DNA from: SB25 sp029560875
GTDB lineage: Bacteria > Bacteroidota > Bacteroidia > Bacteroidales > Tenuifilaceae
Reading direction: 5' to 3'
DNA: 64,000 nt
NCBI GenBank assembly: GCA_035388225.1
Contig: DAOOPM010000001.1
Span: 124,001-188,000 of the forward strand
The translations under genes and the position numbers were made by a program. This document shows, piece by piece, positions 19,106 through 28,733 of this stretch (its first letter is position 1; every line of letters starts with the position of its first letter). The notes below the pieces were generated by a model that saw only the letters and a list, made by a program, of their open reading frames with translations, had not been told where the DNA came from and did not search any database.

Positions 19106-19375
19106 TTATTTCAATAGATCGGTTACAAATGGCAGTATGGCAATATGACGAGCCCTTTTAACTGCTGTAGCGACCTTCCTCTGGTACTTTAACGATGTTC
19201 CAGTTATACGACGAGGAAGAATTTTACCTTGTTCGTTTAGGAACTTTTTCAAGAACTCAGGATCTTTGTAATCGATGTACTTAATCTTGTTTTTCTTGAA
19301 ACGGCAGTACTTTTTCTTTTTGATCTCAACAGTGGGGGGAGTGAGATATCTGATTTCTGATTGATTTGTACTCAT
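19106..19375 (-). CDS. rpsR: Ribosomal protein bS18
   Basis: 89 residues. KYCRFKKNKIKYIDYKDPEF and the C-terminal KYQRKVATAVKRARHIAILP are the family signature. It is the middle gene of the rpsF-rpsR-rplI operon, with 3 bases to the rpsF stop. It binds the 30S platform next to bS6. The N-terminal extension is short. Confidence 0.98.
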   Translation of the reverse strand: MSTNQSEIRYLTPPTVEIKKKKYCRFKKNKIKYIDYKDPEFLKKFLNEQGKILPRRITGTSLKYQRKVATAVKRARHIAILPFVTDLLK

Positions 19376-19378
19376 GAC

Positions 19379-19732
19379 TTAGTCCTCCATTTTTTTAGTT
19401 TCCACTTTGTTGCTACGCTTTTTATTAGCATACTCAACAGCGTACTTGTCCAATCTAACGGTTAAGAAACGGATAATACGCTCATCGCGGCGGTACTGAG
19501 TTTCAAGTTTATCAACCAACTCGCCAGCAGCTTTAAACTCCATTAAATGGTAAAAGCCAGTGGTTTTCTTTTGTATGGGGTAGGCCAACTTTCTTAAACC
19601 CCAATTTTCTTCATGTACGATTTCGCCACCATTCTCGGTGATGAAACCCCTGAATTTTACAACCGCTTCCTTCATCTGGGCCTCAGACAAAACGGGAGTA
19701 GCAATGAAAACGGTTTCGTAATGATTTAACAT
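19379..19732 (-). CDS. rpsF: Ribosomal protein bS6
   Basis: 117 residues. It starts MLNHYETVFIATPVLSEAQ and has WGLRKLAYPIQKKTTGFYHL and RDERIIRFLTVRL, all diagnostic. It is the first gene of the operon with rpsR and rplI. A -7 promoter box lies 30 bases upstream (19762-19769). Confidence 0.98.
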   Translation of the reverse strand: MLNHYETVFIATPVLSEAQMKEAVVKFRGFITENGGEIVHEENWGLRKLAYPIQKKTTGFYHLMEFKAAGELVDKLETQYRRDERIIRFLTVRLDKYAVEYANKKRSNKVETKKMED

Positions 19733-19761
19733 AGTATAATTATTTAGTTAAAATTAGCGTG

Positions 19762-19769
19762 CAAAGGTA
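19762..19769 (-). promoter_or_regulatory. Promoter -7 box for rpsF-rpsR-rplI
   Basis: The complement reads TACCTTTG followed by C, a perfect TAnnTTTG. The predicted leader is about 22 bases. Confidence 0.6.
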
Positions 19770-19812
19770 GATTTTTTATCTTGAATTACAAAATGTTTAG
19801 CCGTTCGATTGG

Positions 19813-19820
19813 TATATTTG
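19813..19820 (+). promoter_or_regulatory. Promoter -7 box for the BFD-like ferredoxin
   Basis: TATATTTG followed by C, a perfect TAnnTTTG, 20 bases before the ATG at 19841. It is divergent from the rpsF promoter. Confidence 0.6.
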
Positions 19821-19840
19821 CAAATCCAAATTAAGTATTT

Positions 19841-20071
19841 ATGTCGGAGTTATCAAAGTTTATCTGCAATTGTAAGTGTGTTTCCAAAAGTGAAATTTTG
19901 AGTTCTATTCGGAAGAAAGGTGCAAACAGTTTCTCTGATGTTAGAACAATTACATTGGCAACAACTGGTTGTGGCCGATGCAAGTCTGATGTTGAAAATA
20001 TAGTAAACCAAGAAATGAAGAAGCATTCTGTTCGAATGATGCAGTTTAAAATTGATTTTGGGAACGATTAA
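19841..20071 (+). CDS. BFD-like [2Fe-2S]-binding protein
   Basis: 76 residues. Four cysteines are placed as in the Fer2_BFD domain: ICNCKCVS near the N-terminus (CxC plus a nearby third Cys) and TGCGRCKSDV around residues 46-55. Such proteins carry a [2Fe-2S] cluster. They either release iron from bacterioferritin or act as small assembly/electron-transfer modules. No bacterioferritin gene is adjacent, so the partner is unknown. It ends 1 base before the convergent SirB1-like gene. Confidence 0.8.
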   Translation: MSELSKFICNCKCVSKSEILSSIRKKGANSFSDVRTITLATTGCGRCKSDVENIVNQEMKKHSVRMMQFKIDFGND

Positions 20072-20072
20072 C

Positions 20073-20942
20073 TTATCCTTCCACTATTTTTAAAAGCCTC
20101 TTAAGATCCTCCGCTTTCTTGAAATTTGCCTGTTTTTCGTAGGCATAAACAAGGTTAAACAGTAGTTGTGCAATAGCAGTTTCGTTGGAGCATGGAAGAT
20201 AGTATTCGGGTTTAGATTGCATTTTTTGTTGTTGCAAAAAAACATCAATCTCCTTATGCCCAAATACGGATCCTCTATTGAATGGGTTGATATAGAATAG
20301 CATACTATCCTTTTCTTCGCCCGATTCAGATAAGGAGTGGAATCTATCCTTGTATGCTAATACAAAATTTTTAGGAAGATTAACGCAGTGAATGGGTAAG
20401 CCAAGTTTTTGAGCTATAACAGCATAAAAAATTGATAAGAGAATTGGACCTCCCTTTTTTGTTTCAACTAAGGAGTTGATGTATTGATTGTTGGGTGAAA
20501 AGAAATTTGTTACGTTAGGTCCATAGTTGTGGATATCGAATAGAATATGGTTGATAATCTTTACCTTTTCAAGGGCTGTTAAATTGTCGTTGATTTCTAG
20601 CCAAGCATCTTTCCTTAATTTTTCAATTTCCTTTTCAATTGAACTTAGGGTAAGTTCAGGATACTGAAAACGAGCAATTAGGTATGCGCCTTCTAGCAGG
20701 TTCTGGGTTTCGGAATTAACCCAAGTTATAAGGGATTCCTCCGTGCTGTTATACTGAATAGTTTGAATAAGGTTTTCTAAACGATTTTGGACTATCTCAT
20801 TGTGCGAAAATTCCCAAGCTTTTTCAAGTTGGGGCACAACACCAATGCCCTGCGTAACGATTTTTTCCGAAACGACTTTGAAAACTTCGGAGTCTGGATC
20901 GTCAAGCAGGGCAATGAGTGAGTGTAAATCGTTATTTATCAA
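20073..20942 (-). CDS. SirB1-like transglutaminase-fold protein
   Basis: 289 residues. The central region holds the Transglut_core2 (SirB1/YchA) signature: SLVETKKGGPILLSIFYAVI and KLGLPIHCVNLPKNFVLAY. A helical N-terminal region and a C-terminal helical segment (AIAQLLFNLVYAYEKQANFKKA, TPR-like) flank it. Whether it is a protease or a non-catalytic scaffold is not known. The start is 12 bases after the phosphorylase stop, so the two form an operon. Confidence 0.85.
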   Translation of the reverse strand: MINNDLHSLIALLDDPDSEVFKVVSEKIVTQGIGVVPQLEKAWEFSHNEIVQNRLENLIQTIQYNSTEESLITWVNSETQNLLEGAYLIARFQYPELTLSSIEKEIEKLRKDAWLEINDNLTALEKVKIINHILFDIHNYGPNVTNFFSPNNQYINSLVETKKGGPILLSIFYAVIAQKLGLPIHCVNLPKNFVLAYKDRFHSLSESGEEKDSMLFYINPFNRGSVFGHKEIDVFLQQQKMQSKPEYYLPCSNETAIAQLLFNLVYAYEKQANFKKAEDLKRLLKIVEG

Positions 20943-20954
20943 CTCATTAATTAA

Positions 20955-21830
20955 TTATATTGTTGCAAGTTTGTCAAGTGTTTGTTGGATTAATCGGCTA
21001 ATTGCAGGGCGATAATCCTTTGTAGCATCCTTTATAACTCGATTTGCAATAATAGCACAAATTGTTAACGAATCGTGTCCAAGAAGACGTGAAAGACCGT
21101 TAATTGCAGAACTTTCCATCTCAAAATTAGTGATTTTTCTTCCTTTGTACTCAAAATCAACAATCTTGTCGTTTAGTTTTGGATCTGCGAGGGGAAGACG
21201 AAGTACTCGACCTTGAGGCCCATAAAATCCTGGAGCAGAAATGGTAATTCCTCTAATTGTGAAATCAGCAAATAGTTCAACTAATTTCGATGAAGAGTAG
21301 TTGAAGTAAGGTTTAGCGCAAAGAGGATTCCAGTTGGTATGCTTAAGGAACGCTTGTTCCATTTCCAACTCGCTAACCTCATTCCTGTTTGCATAAAAGT
21401 TAAGCAAGCCGTCGAAACCAATGCTAACCTCAGTCATTACGTAACTACCCAAATCAATCTCAGGTTGAAGTGCTCCTGATGTTCCAAGTCTAACTAAAGT
21501 TAACTTCTTATGGGTATCTTTAACCGTTCTGGTATTCAGGTCAATGTTTACTAAAGCATCAAGTTCATTAACAACAATATCAATATTGTCGGTACCAATA
21601 CCAGTGGATACAGCGCTAATTCTTTTGCCCTTATAGTATCCAGTGCATGTTTTAAATTCGCGATTCGATACTGTATGCTCAATTTTATCGAAGTATGCAG
21701 AAACAGTTTCAACTCTACCAGGGTCGCCAACTAATATTACTGTATCGGCTAGTTGTTCCGGTTTTAAATGTAAATGGAAGATACTACCATCTGGGTTTAG
21801 TATCAATTCCGATGATTCAATTACTCTCAT
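20955..21830 (-). CDS. Nucleoside phosphorylase (uridine phosphorylase-like)
   Basis: 291 residues, PNP/UDP family. It splits nucleosides with phosphate to base and ribose-1-phosphate. Visible motifs are VILVGDPGRVE (phosphate binding, about 30-40), STGIGTDNIDIVVNEL (about 73-88), RLGTSGALQPEIDLGS (about 110-126) and FEMESSAINGLSRLLGH (ribose-binding Met-Glu). The size and first motif fit uridine phosphorylase, but substrate specificity is not decided by sequence here. It leads an operon with the SirB1-like gene. Confidence 0.88.
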   Translation of the reverse strand: MRVIESSELILNPDGSIFHLHLKPEQLADTVILVGDPGRVETVSAYFDKIEHTVSNREFKTCTGYYKGKRISAVSTGIGTDNIDIVVNELDALVNIDLNTRTVKDTHKKLTLVRLGTSGALQPEIDLGSYVMTEVSIGFDGLLNFYANRNEVSELEMEQAFLKHTNWNPLCAKPYFNYSSSKLVELFADFTIRGITISAPGFYGPQGRVLRLPLADPKLNDKIVDFEYKGRKITNFEMESSAINGLSRLLGHDSLTICAIIANRVIKDATKDYRPAISRLIQQTLDKLATI

Positions 21831-21848
21831 ATCTATTTGATTAAACTA

Positions 21849-21856
21849 CAAAGATA
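21849..21856 (-). promoter_or_regulatory. Promoter -7 box for the phosphorylase operon
   Basis: The complement reads TATCTTTG, matching TAnnTTTG, 18 bases upstream of the ATG. Confidence 0.55.
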
Positions 21857-22076
21857 CTAATTTTTAAATGAAAGATTGGTTGGATTAACATATCTGTGAA
21901 TCCCATTGTTGTTTTGGTTTAATTTACTTTTCTACCTGTATTTTTAATAGTTCAGTAGTGAGAGTTTTTTTCCAGATTAACTATTTAGAATATTTTTCTA
22001 CATTGAATTGCGGCGATGCTGACTAAACTTTAAAATGTTTTAGCTTAAACATATTTATGAGTTATGACAAAATGGT

Positions 22077-22084
22077 TACTTTTG
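22077..22084 (+). promoter_or_regulatory. Promoter -7 box for the DUF4293 gene
   Basis: TACTTTTG followed by C. It lies inside the longest ORF (ATG at 22064), so the transcript would start near 22090 and the ATG at 22109 is the usable start. Confidence 0.6.
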
Positions 22085-22108
22085 CAATACACAATCAATT
22101 CAGAATTT

Positions 22109-22573
22109 ATGATACAACGAATACAAACAATTTACCTCTTGGTAGTGGCTTTTCTACTTGCATTTTTCTTTTTTGTGCCCTTTTCAACCTTTGTTGTAGA
22201 ACCACAAATGGCGAAGTACCTTTTTAATGTATCCGGATTGTCGTCTGAGACTATTAATGCCGAGAATGTTTATAACACTTGGCCGTTATTGATACTATCG
22301 ATTGTTGTATTTGGCATAGATATGATTACAATTTTCATGTATAAGCGTAGAATGATTCAGATAAGACTTTGTATAATTAATACAATTTTATTGGTTGGAA
22401 TGCAAGGTTTACTTTACTACTATGTTATTACAGTTAGTAAATTGCTTCCTGCAAATCCTTCGTATAGTATTATCTTCGTATTCCCAATTGTGTCGGCAAT
22501 ACTTTCCTTCCTTGCATTACGTTCAATAGCCAAAGACGAGGCATTGGTTCGTTCGTTGGAACGTTTAAGATAA
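22109..22573 (+). CDS. DUF4293 integral membrane protein
   Basis: 154 residues from the chosen ATG (MIQRIQTIYLLVV). Four transmembrane helices are evident at roughly 7-27, 54-74, 86-106 and 120-138. The opening MIQRIQTIYLL is the conserved start of this Bacteroidota family and supports the choice over the ATG at 22064. The function is unknown. It is monocistronic and convergent with the MFS gene, with 2 bases between stops. Confidence 0.85.
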   Translation: MIQRIQTIYLLVVAFLLAFFFFVPFSTFVVEPQMAKYLFNVSGLSSETINAENVYNTWPLLILSIVVFGIDMITIFMYKRRMIQIRLCIINTILLVGMQGLLYYYVITVSKLLPANPSYSIIFVFPIVSAILSFLALRSIAKDEALVRSLERLR

Positions 22574-22575
22574 GG

Positions 22576-23752
22576 TTACTTATATTCTTTTATAAAGACA
22601 GTAAGGTAAAGCGCAACACCTAAGGCAACAGTCCCAGATATAATAAAAACTGGTGTTGCTCCAAATTTAAACCAAATTAATCCTGCAAGAGAACTTGCAA
22701 CTAGAGTTGCTATACTTTGCAAAGTGTTGAAAAGTCCAATTGCCGTGGCTGTTTTTTCCTTGCTTGCCAAGTTTGATATCCAGGCCCTCGATATTCCTTC
22801 TGTTGAGGCAGCGTAAAGTGCATATAATCCAAAGAGCATTGCAAGGATTGTTAATTTGCTTGATAAGCCAAAAAGCAAGTAAACAATTCCGAAAATTGTA
22901 ATACCAAAGATTAGAACCTTTTTCATTCCAATTTTATCGGCTAGATGCCCCATTGGGAAAGCTAATATTGCATATGCCAGATTGTAAAAGATGTAAAGTG
23001 AAATCATTTGCGTATCGGAGTACCCTTGTTCTTTCACCATTAAAAGTAGGAAAGCATCTGAACTGTTGAATAGTGTAAATGAAACCAAACCAATAACTAG
23101 CATTTTGTAGTTTTTGGGTGATTGATTCCAGTACTGAAAAAAACTGAAAAAACCGATGTTCTTTTCCTTCGGATTTGTTACTATTCTTTTTTCTTTTAAA
23201 AATAGCGTAAGGGCAACGGCAATTAAACCCGGAGCAAAAGCTATGACGAAAAGCCATTTATAGTTCTCAGGATAGAAGTAAAGGTAAATTAACGCAACTA
23301 CAGGACCAATAGCTGCTCCTAAAGTATCCATTCCCCTATGAAAACCAAACACTTTTCCTTTGATTTGTGGCGTTGATTCATCGCTTAACAGAGCATCTCG
23401 GGCGCTGTTTCGTATACCTTTACCTAACCTATCGATAGTTCGTGCACTGAAAATCCATATAGGGAAAGTAAATACAGCCAACATAGGCTTCGAAATAGCA
23501 CTTAATAAGGTATCCCCACCGAACAAAAAGGACTCTTTTTCCTAAATTATCCGATAAGTGCCCAAAGTAACCTTTGCTCAATCCGGCAGTTGCCTCGGCC
23601 ACTCCTTCTAGGATACCAATAAGTAATACGGAGAATCCAATTGATTTTAGGAAAACAGGCATTACAGGGTAAAGCATTTCGCTGGCAATATCTGTAAATA
23701 GGCTTACGAATGATACAAGAATTATTGTTTTGGTGATAAAATTTTTAGCCAT
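22576..23752 (-). pseudogene. MFS transporter interrupted by a single-base frameshift
   Basis: The two halves together make a normal MFS protein of about 391 residues. The first (23752 down to about 23525) begins MAKNFITKTIILVSFVSLFTD and has the loop GYFGHLSDNLGKRVLF. The second resumes at GGDTLLSAISKPMLAVF and continues through the remaining helices to the stop at 22576. The extra base is best placed at 23521: removing it gives LFVGGDTLLSAISKP, as expected in the family. The loop motifs GHLSDNLGKR and DRLGKGIRNSARDALLSDES point to a multidrug/sugar-type antiporter, substrate unknown. As written the gene would make a truncated, dead protein. It is either a sequencing indel or a young pseudogene. 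Confidence 0.8.
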
Positions 23753-23895
23753 AGTTTGTATTTGTATGGATTGTTGTTTTTCCCTCCCAAAAATTATTTT
23801 TATGTCAAAATAAACCATTATTTAAAACGTTTATCAAAAAGGTTACAAAAAGTGTTAAAATTTTTTCTACTAATTTCACTTTTAAATCTAAATGT

Positions 23896-23903
23896 TACTT
23901 TTG
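23896..23903 (+). promoter_or_regulatory. Promoter -7 box for the M16 peptidase
   Basis: TACTTTTG matches TAnnTTTG. The ATG at 23942 is 38 bases downstream. Confidence 0.5.
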
Positions 23904-23941
23904 ATTTAAAATTCTATTGTTTCACTAAACATTTAACTTAA

Positions 23942-26764
23942 ATGATTAAGAGCATTAAACTATTTTCATCCGCTCTATTGGCCTGTTTGATGGGTCTTAG
24001 TGCAATGGGACAGGGGCAAATAAACTGGAATATGCCTGTTCCCATGGATCAAAACTTCCGTTATGGTAAACTCGACAATGGGTTAACCTACTACATTCGT
24101 AAGAATGCTGAACCAAAACAACGAGCAGAGTTCTACATAGCACAAAATGTTGGTGCTATTTTGGAAGAAGATAGCCAAAACGGTTTGGCTCATTTTCTTG
24201 AGCACATGGCTTTCAATGGCACTAAAAACTTTCCAGGAAAAGGTATTATCAACTATTTCGAAACTGTAGGTGTTAAGTTTGGATATAACATCAATGCATT
24301 CACATCACAAGATGAAACAGTCTACAATTTATCTGATGTACCAACTATTAGAGAAGGGATTTTAGATAGCGCATTGTTAGTGTTACACGATTGGTCAAAC
24401 TTTATTACTCTTGATCCTCAGGAAATTGATAATGAAAGAGGTGTTATTCGAGAAGAATGGAGAACTAGACGAAGCCCTGAATTCAGAATGAGAAATCAAT
24501 TAAGTCCTATTACTTATAAAGGTTCTAAGTATGCTATTCGTGATGTTATTGGAGATATCAATGTAATTAATAACTTTAAACATCAGGAAATTAAGGACTA
24601 CTATGCAAAATGGTATCGTCCAGACTTACAATCGATAATAATTGTTGGTGATATTGATGTTGATCAGATTGAGCAGAAAGTAAAAAAACTATTTGCAGAT
24701 ATTAAAAAACCAGTTAATCCTGCAACTCGTGAGTTCTATCAACTACCAGATAATGATGAACCTTTAGTAGGTATTGCTTCGGATCCAGAGGCTCGCAATA
24801 CCATTCTTAACATTTACTACAAGCACGATGCCACCCCTAATGACCAAAAAAATATTGGCTATTTAAGAGCAGAAATAATTAGAGATTTAATTTCAACAAT
24901 GATTTCTGCCCGTTTAACAGAGATTACACAAAAACCAAACCCTCCATTTGTTTTTGCTGCTTCGGGCATGAGTAATATGGTTCGTACAAAGAGTGCCTTA
25001 ATTTTCTATGCTGCTTTAAAAAATGAAGGCATGCTTGATGGCTTCAAAGGTCTTGTTCGTGAAGCTGAGCGTGTTAAGCAGTTTGGATTTACTGCATCGG
25101 AACTTGATAGAGCAAAAGCGGATTATCTCCGTAACCTAGATAACCAATTAAAGGAGAAGGATAAACAGAAGAATGAAGCATTTGTTTGGCAGGCAGTAAA
25201 CAACTTCCTTGAAAGCGAGCCCATACCTGGTATTGAGTTTGAGCATGCATTTGCAAATGGCATAATGCCAACCATAACAATCAACGAACTTAATGCTTAC
25301 ATTACAAAACTAATTACCGATAAAAATATGGTAATTACTGTTCAAGGTCCTCTAAAAGAAGGCGTTGTACTACCAACAGAGGCAGGTATCCTCGCTTCAT
25401 TGAAAGAGGTTAAGTCTGAAAAAATTGAGGCTTACGTTGATAACGTTTCTACAAAACCATTGGTGGAAAACGTTGCAAAACCTGGTAAAGTGACTAAGGT
25501 TAATGCAAATAATTTATTCGGAACCACCGAAATGGTTTTAAGTAACGGAGTAAAGGTTATTTTCAAAAATACCGATTTTAAAGAGGATGAGGTTTCTTTA
25601 ACTGCATTCAGCAATGGAGGTTACTCTTTGGCCGATAATAAGACTCTACCTTCTGCCACATTTGCCACTCAAATAGTTAGCACTGCAGGTGTTGGCGAAT
25701 TCTCTAAGACTGATCTTGATAAAATGCTTGCTGGTAAACTTGTTAGCGTTCGCCCCGTTATTGGCGAAGATTATGAAGGCATTAACGGTAGCGCATCGCC
25801 AAAAGATTTTGAAACTATGCTTCAACTTGTTTACTTGTACTTTACTGCTCCTCGCGAGGATGTTGAGAGTTTTAACACTTACATGGAGCGTATGAAAGCG
25901 TTTATGGCTAATGCATCGGCAGACCCACGTAAAGCATTTAGCGATAGTGTTACCATTGCAATGGCTAACCGAAATCCAAGAGTTATGCCTCAGGATTTAG
26001 AGTATTTGAAAAAGGTTGACTATAAAATGGTGATGGATTTTTACAAGAATCGTTTTGCTGATGCTTCTGATTTTACATTTATTTTCACTGGTAATATGAA
26101 AGCAGAAGAGGCTAAGCCATTGGTTGAAAAATATATTGGAGGTTTACCAACGGTTAAACGCAAGGATGTTGCTAAAGATAATGGTGTTAGAGCTCCCAAA
26201 GGTAAGGTTTCTAACTTCTTTAATATTCCATTACAAACACCAAAGTCTTCGGTTTATATTGCATTATCCGGAGATGTTAAGTATAACTTTGAGAATATGG
26301 TATTGGTTAATTACATCAACTCAATACTTCAAAATAGATATATGGAGGAGGTACGCGAAAAAGAGGGTGGCACTTATGGTGTAAGCGTTGGTATGTCAAT
26401 CACTGATTTCCCAACTCAGTCATATGTGTTGAGAATAATTTTTGACACTGACCCCGAAAAACGCGATAAACTGATTGGCATTATCTATTCTGAGATTGAG
26501 AAGATTAAATCCAATGGTCCTCTTGAAGAGGATGTAAATAAAGCAAAAGAGTTTATGCTTAAACAGTACGATCAGAGTCAACGTGAAAACAGATACTGGT
26601 CAAGTGTTATTCGTGAGAAATATGAAACAGGAGTTGATAAGCATACTACTTACCTCGATGTTGTTAAATCTGTTAATGTAGAAAAGGTTAAGGAATTTGC
26701 TAACAAAATGTTCAGCCAAGGCAATATTGTTGAGGTTGTTATGTCGCCCGAAGCGCAGAAATAA
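23942..26764 (+). CDS. Periplasmic M16 (insulinase-type) zinc metallopeptidase
   Basis: 940 residues. Signal peptide: LFSSALLACLMGLSAMGQ. Two M16 halves follow. The N-terminal one has the inverted zinc motif HFLEH in GLAHFLEHMAFNGTKNF (about residues 76-92), the downstream Glu in the ERGVIREEWRTRR segment, and PqqL-like FYxAxN-type features. The C-terminal half (from about 520) lacks the zinc motif but has REKEGGTYGVSVG, the Arg/Tyr substrate-binding site. It is a single-chain clamp protease that degrades peptides, exported and probably periplasmic. It is monocistronic, with promoter and terminator in view. Confidence 0.93.
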   Translation: MIKSIKLFSSALLACLMGLSAMGQGQINWNMPVPMDQNFRYGKLDNGLTYYIRKNAEPKQRAEFYIAQNVGAILEEDSQNGLAHFLEHMAFNGTKNFPGKGIINYFETVGVKFGYNINAFTSQDETVYNLSDVPTIREGILDSALLVLHDWSNFITLDPQEIDNERGVIREEWRTRRSPEFRMRNQLSPITYKGSKYAIRDVIGDINVINNFKHQEIKDYYAKWYRPDLQSIIIVGDIDVDQIEQKVKKLFADIKKPVNPATREFYQLPDNDEPLVGIASDPEARNTILNIYYKHDATPNDQKNIGYLRAEIIRDLISTMISARLTEITQKPNPPFVFAASGMSNMVRTKSALIFYAALKNEGMLDGFKGLVREAERVKQFGFTASELDRAKADYLRNLDNQLKEKDKQKNEAFVWQAVNNFLESEPIPGIEFEHAFANGIMPTITINELNAYITKLITDKNMVITVQGPLKEGVVLPTEAGILASLKEVKSEKIEAYVDNVSTKPLVENVAKPGKVTKVNANNLFGTTEMVLSNGVKVIFKNTDFKEDEVSLTAFSNGGYSLADNKTLPSATFATQIVSTAGVGEFSKTDLDKMLAGKLVSVRPVIGEDYEGINGSASPKDFETMLQLVYLYFTAPREDVESFNTYMERMKAFMANASADPRKAFSDSVTIAMANRNPRVMPQDLEYLKKVDYKMVMDFYKNRFADASDFTFIFTGNMKAEEAKPLVEKYIGGLPTVKRKDVAKDNGVRAPKGKVSNFFNIPLQTPKSSVYIALSGDVKYNFENMVLVNYINSILQNRYMEEVREKEGGTYGVSVGMSITDFPTQSYVLRIIFDTDPEKRDKLIGIIYSEIEKIKSNGPLEEDVNKAKEFMLKQYDQSQRENRYWSSVIREKYETGVDKHTTYLDVVKSVNVEKVKEFANKMFSQGNIVEVVMSPEAQK

Positions 26765-26786
26765 TCGATAAGTTATATTTGTAAAC

Positions 26787-26814
26787 AAAGGGTGCCCTAC
26801 TTGGGCACCCTTTT
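26787..26814 (+). terminator. Terminator of the M16 peptidase gene
   Basis: AAAGGGTGCCC (26787-26797), 5-base loop, GGGCACCCTTTTT. It lies 23 bases after the stop. Confidence 0.9.
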
Positions 26815-26841
26815 TACTTTATTTGGAATGGTTGAAAACGT

Positions 26842-26849
26842 TATATTTG
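26842..26849 (+). promoter_or_regulatory. Promoter -7 box for the CapA-like gene
   Basis: TATATTTG, with a TTTG 16 bases upstream (26822-26825) as a possible -33 element. It lies inside the longest ORF and argues for the ATG at 26870. Confidence 0.6.
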
Positions 26850-26869
26850 TATCATCAATTCCAAGCGAT

Positions 26870-28042
26870 ATGAAACCTTTTTATTTGACTCTTTCATTTT
26901 TATTAATAGGATTAATTAGTCCGGGTCAGAATTCTAAAACCTTGAATCTAATTTTTGTGGGCGATGTTATGGGGCATTCACCCCAAATAAACTCTGCTTA
27001 CGATGAGGTGACAAAAACCTACAGTTACGATAGTGTTTTTACGAGAATGAAGGGTGTTTTCTCATATGCCAATATTGTTATTGCAAACCTAGAGGTAACC
27101 TTAGCCGGCGAACCATATTCTGGCTATCCACAATTTAGTTCACCCGATAACTTGGTTGATGGACTGATGAGTGCTGGTGTTGATGTTTTGGTCACTGCAA
27201 ACAACCATTCCGTGGACAGGGGAAAAGATGGTATTATTAGAACAATAGATGTGTTATCACAAAAGGGAATTCCACACACTGGAACTTTTAAGGATTCTGC
27301 TCATAGAGAAACAATAAACCCTTTGATTATTGATAAGAATGGTTTTAGGCTGGGATTGCTGAACTATACCTATGGAACAAATGGAATTCCTGTTCCATTG
27401 CCTGTAATTGTAAATTTAATAGATACTGCTTTAATCCGTAAGGATGTTGAAAAAACAAAAGCACTTGGAGTTGACGAGGTGATTGTGTTTATTCATTGGG
27501 GTAACGAATACGAAACGAATCCTTCCAAAACACAAATTAAACTTGCCGAGTTTATGAAAGGCTTGGGTGTTCGTATCATTATTGGCTCACACCCTCACGT
27601 TGTGCAGCGTATGGAGGCCACTTTTGATACTGATAGCACAACGGGACAGGTTGTTGTTTACTCGTTGGGAAATTTTGTGTCGAACCAGCGTAAAAGGTAC
27701 TGCAATGGTGGTGTGGTTACTTTTGTTCAGCTATCAAAGAATGAAGTTGGCAAAACACAAATTACAAACACTGGATATATTCCCGTTTGGGTTCATATCC
27801 CTTTTAGGGATTTAAAGCGGCTGTATCAGGTTTTACCTGTTTCAGAGTATGAGCCAATTAGTAAGCAATACTTTAGCACTGCCGACGACTCATTGTTTAC
27901 AGAATTTAAAACTGATACCTACAATCTGTTGAACATGCAGAATGTAAATTTTCCAGAGATAAAGTACAAGGATGGAAAATGGTTGTTCCCAGAAACGCAA
28001 GCAGTTTTCCCGTTTTTTAAGAATCCGCTAGTAAATCCCTAA
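26870..28042 (+). CDS. CapA/PgsA-family metallophosphatase-like protein
   Basis: 390 residues from ATG 26870. A signal peptide (FYLTLSFLLIGLISPG) precedes the CapA domain. Metal-site motifs of the calcineurin-like fold are visible: FVGDVMGH, ANLEVTLAG, VTANNHSVDRG, FIHWGNEYE and IIGSHPHVVQ. PgsA/CapA proteins take part in poly-gamma-glutamate capsule synthesis, but many stand-alone relatives have unknown roles, as here; no PgsB/C gene is near. The longer ORF from 26792 starts inside the upstream terminator and is rejected. The 3' end overlaps the convergent tcdA by 26 bases. Confidence 0.87.
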   Translation: MKPFYLTLSFLLIGLISPGQNSKTLNLIFVGDVMGHSPQINSAYDEVTKTYSYDSVFTRMKGVFSYANIVIANLEVTLAGEPYSGYPQFSSPDNLVDGLMSAGVDVLVTANNHSVDRGKDGIIRTIDVLSQKGIPHTGTFKDSAHRETINPLIIDKNGFRLGLLNYTYGTNGIPVPLPVIVNLIDTALIRKDVEKTKALGVDEVIVFIHWGNEYETNPSKTQIKLAEFMKGLGVRIIIGSHPHVVQRMEATFDTDSTTGQVVVYSLGNFVSNQRKRYCNGGVVTFVQLSKNEVGKTQITNTGYIPVWVHIPFRDLKRLYQVLPVSEYEPISKQYFSTADDSLFTEFKTDTYNLLNMQNVNFPEIKYKDGKWLFPETQAVFPFFKNPLVNP

Positions 28043-28733
28043 CCACTACCGATGCAATAAAACAACCAAAGATTGGAGGCATATAGGAGATTGTTCCTAC
28101 AGTAGTTTTTTTGTTTGGTTCACCCTCGCAAGGACGAGTTGCATTTTCAGGAACTTCCTCGGGGGAGTAAACTACCTTTATACCAGTTCTAATTCCTAAT
28201 CTATGTAATCTTTTACGGAGAATCCGCGCAAGAGGGCAGTTATGCGATTCAGAAATATCGGCAATTTGAATCTTTGTGGGGTCGAGTTTTCCGCCACTAC
28301 CCATTGAACTTACAACTCTAAGTCCATTCTTATAGGCATCGTGAATTAGGAAAATTTTGGGGGAGAGCGTGTCTATTGCATCAACAACGTAGTCGTAATG
28401 TTGCGAAAGAACCTCCTTCATCCTATCATCACGAAGGTATTCCTGAATAATATTCAATTTCAAATTTGTATTGATATCCAGTAATCTTTTCCCCAGATAT
28501 TCTGCCTTAGGCAAACCTACAGTGCTATTTAGTGCAGGAAGTTGGCGATTTATGTTGGTAAGATGAATGGTGTCGCCATCTGCTATAGTCATTTGACCAA
28601 TGCCAGCCCTGCAAATTTGCTCAGCAGCGTAAGCTCCAACTCCACCAAGTCCCACAACCAAAACATGCTTGTTTTTAAGTTTGGCTACTTGTTCTGTTCC
28701 CAATAGCAATTCTGTTCGCTCTAACCAATGCAT
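28017..28733 (-). CDS. tcdA: tRNA threonylcarbamoyladenosine dehydratase TcdA
   Basis: 238 residues, E1/ThiF-like adenylating enzyme. It cyclises t6A37 to ct6A in tRNAs reading ANN codons. Features are the nucleotide loop VVGLGGVGAYAAE (about 26-38), D-x(n)-R type ADGDTIHLTNINRQ (about 52-65), VDAIDTLSPK, the cysteine in SHNCPLARILRKRLH, and GTISYMPPIFG near the end. It overlaps the convergent CapA-like gene. Confidence 0.92.
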   Translation of the reverse strand: MHWLERTELLLGTEQVAKLKNKHVLVVGLGGVGAYAAEQICRAGIGQMTIADGDTIHLTNINRQLPALNSTVGLPKAEYLGKRLLDINTNLKLNIIQEYLRDDRMKEVLSQHYDYVVDAIDTLSPKIFLIHDAYKNGLRVVSSMGSGGKLDPTKIQIADISESHNCPLARILRKRLHRLGIRTGIKVVYSPEEVPENATRPCEGEPNKKTTVGTISYMPPIFGCFIASVVVRDLLADS

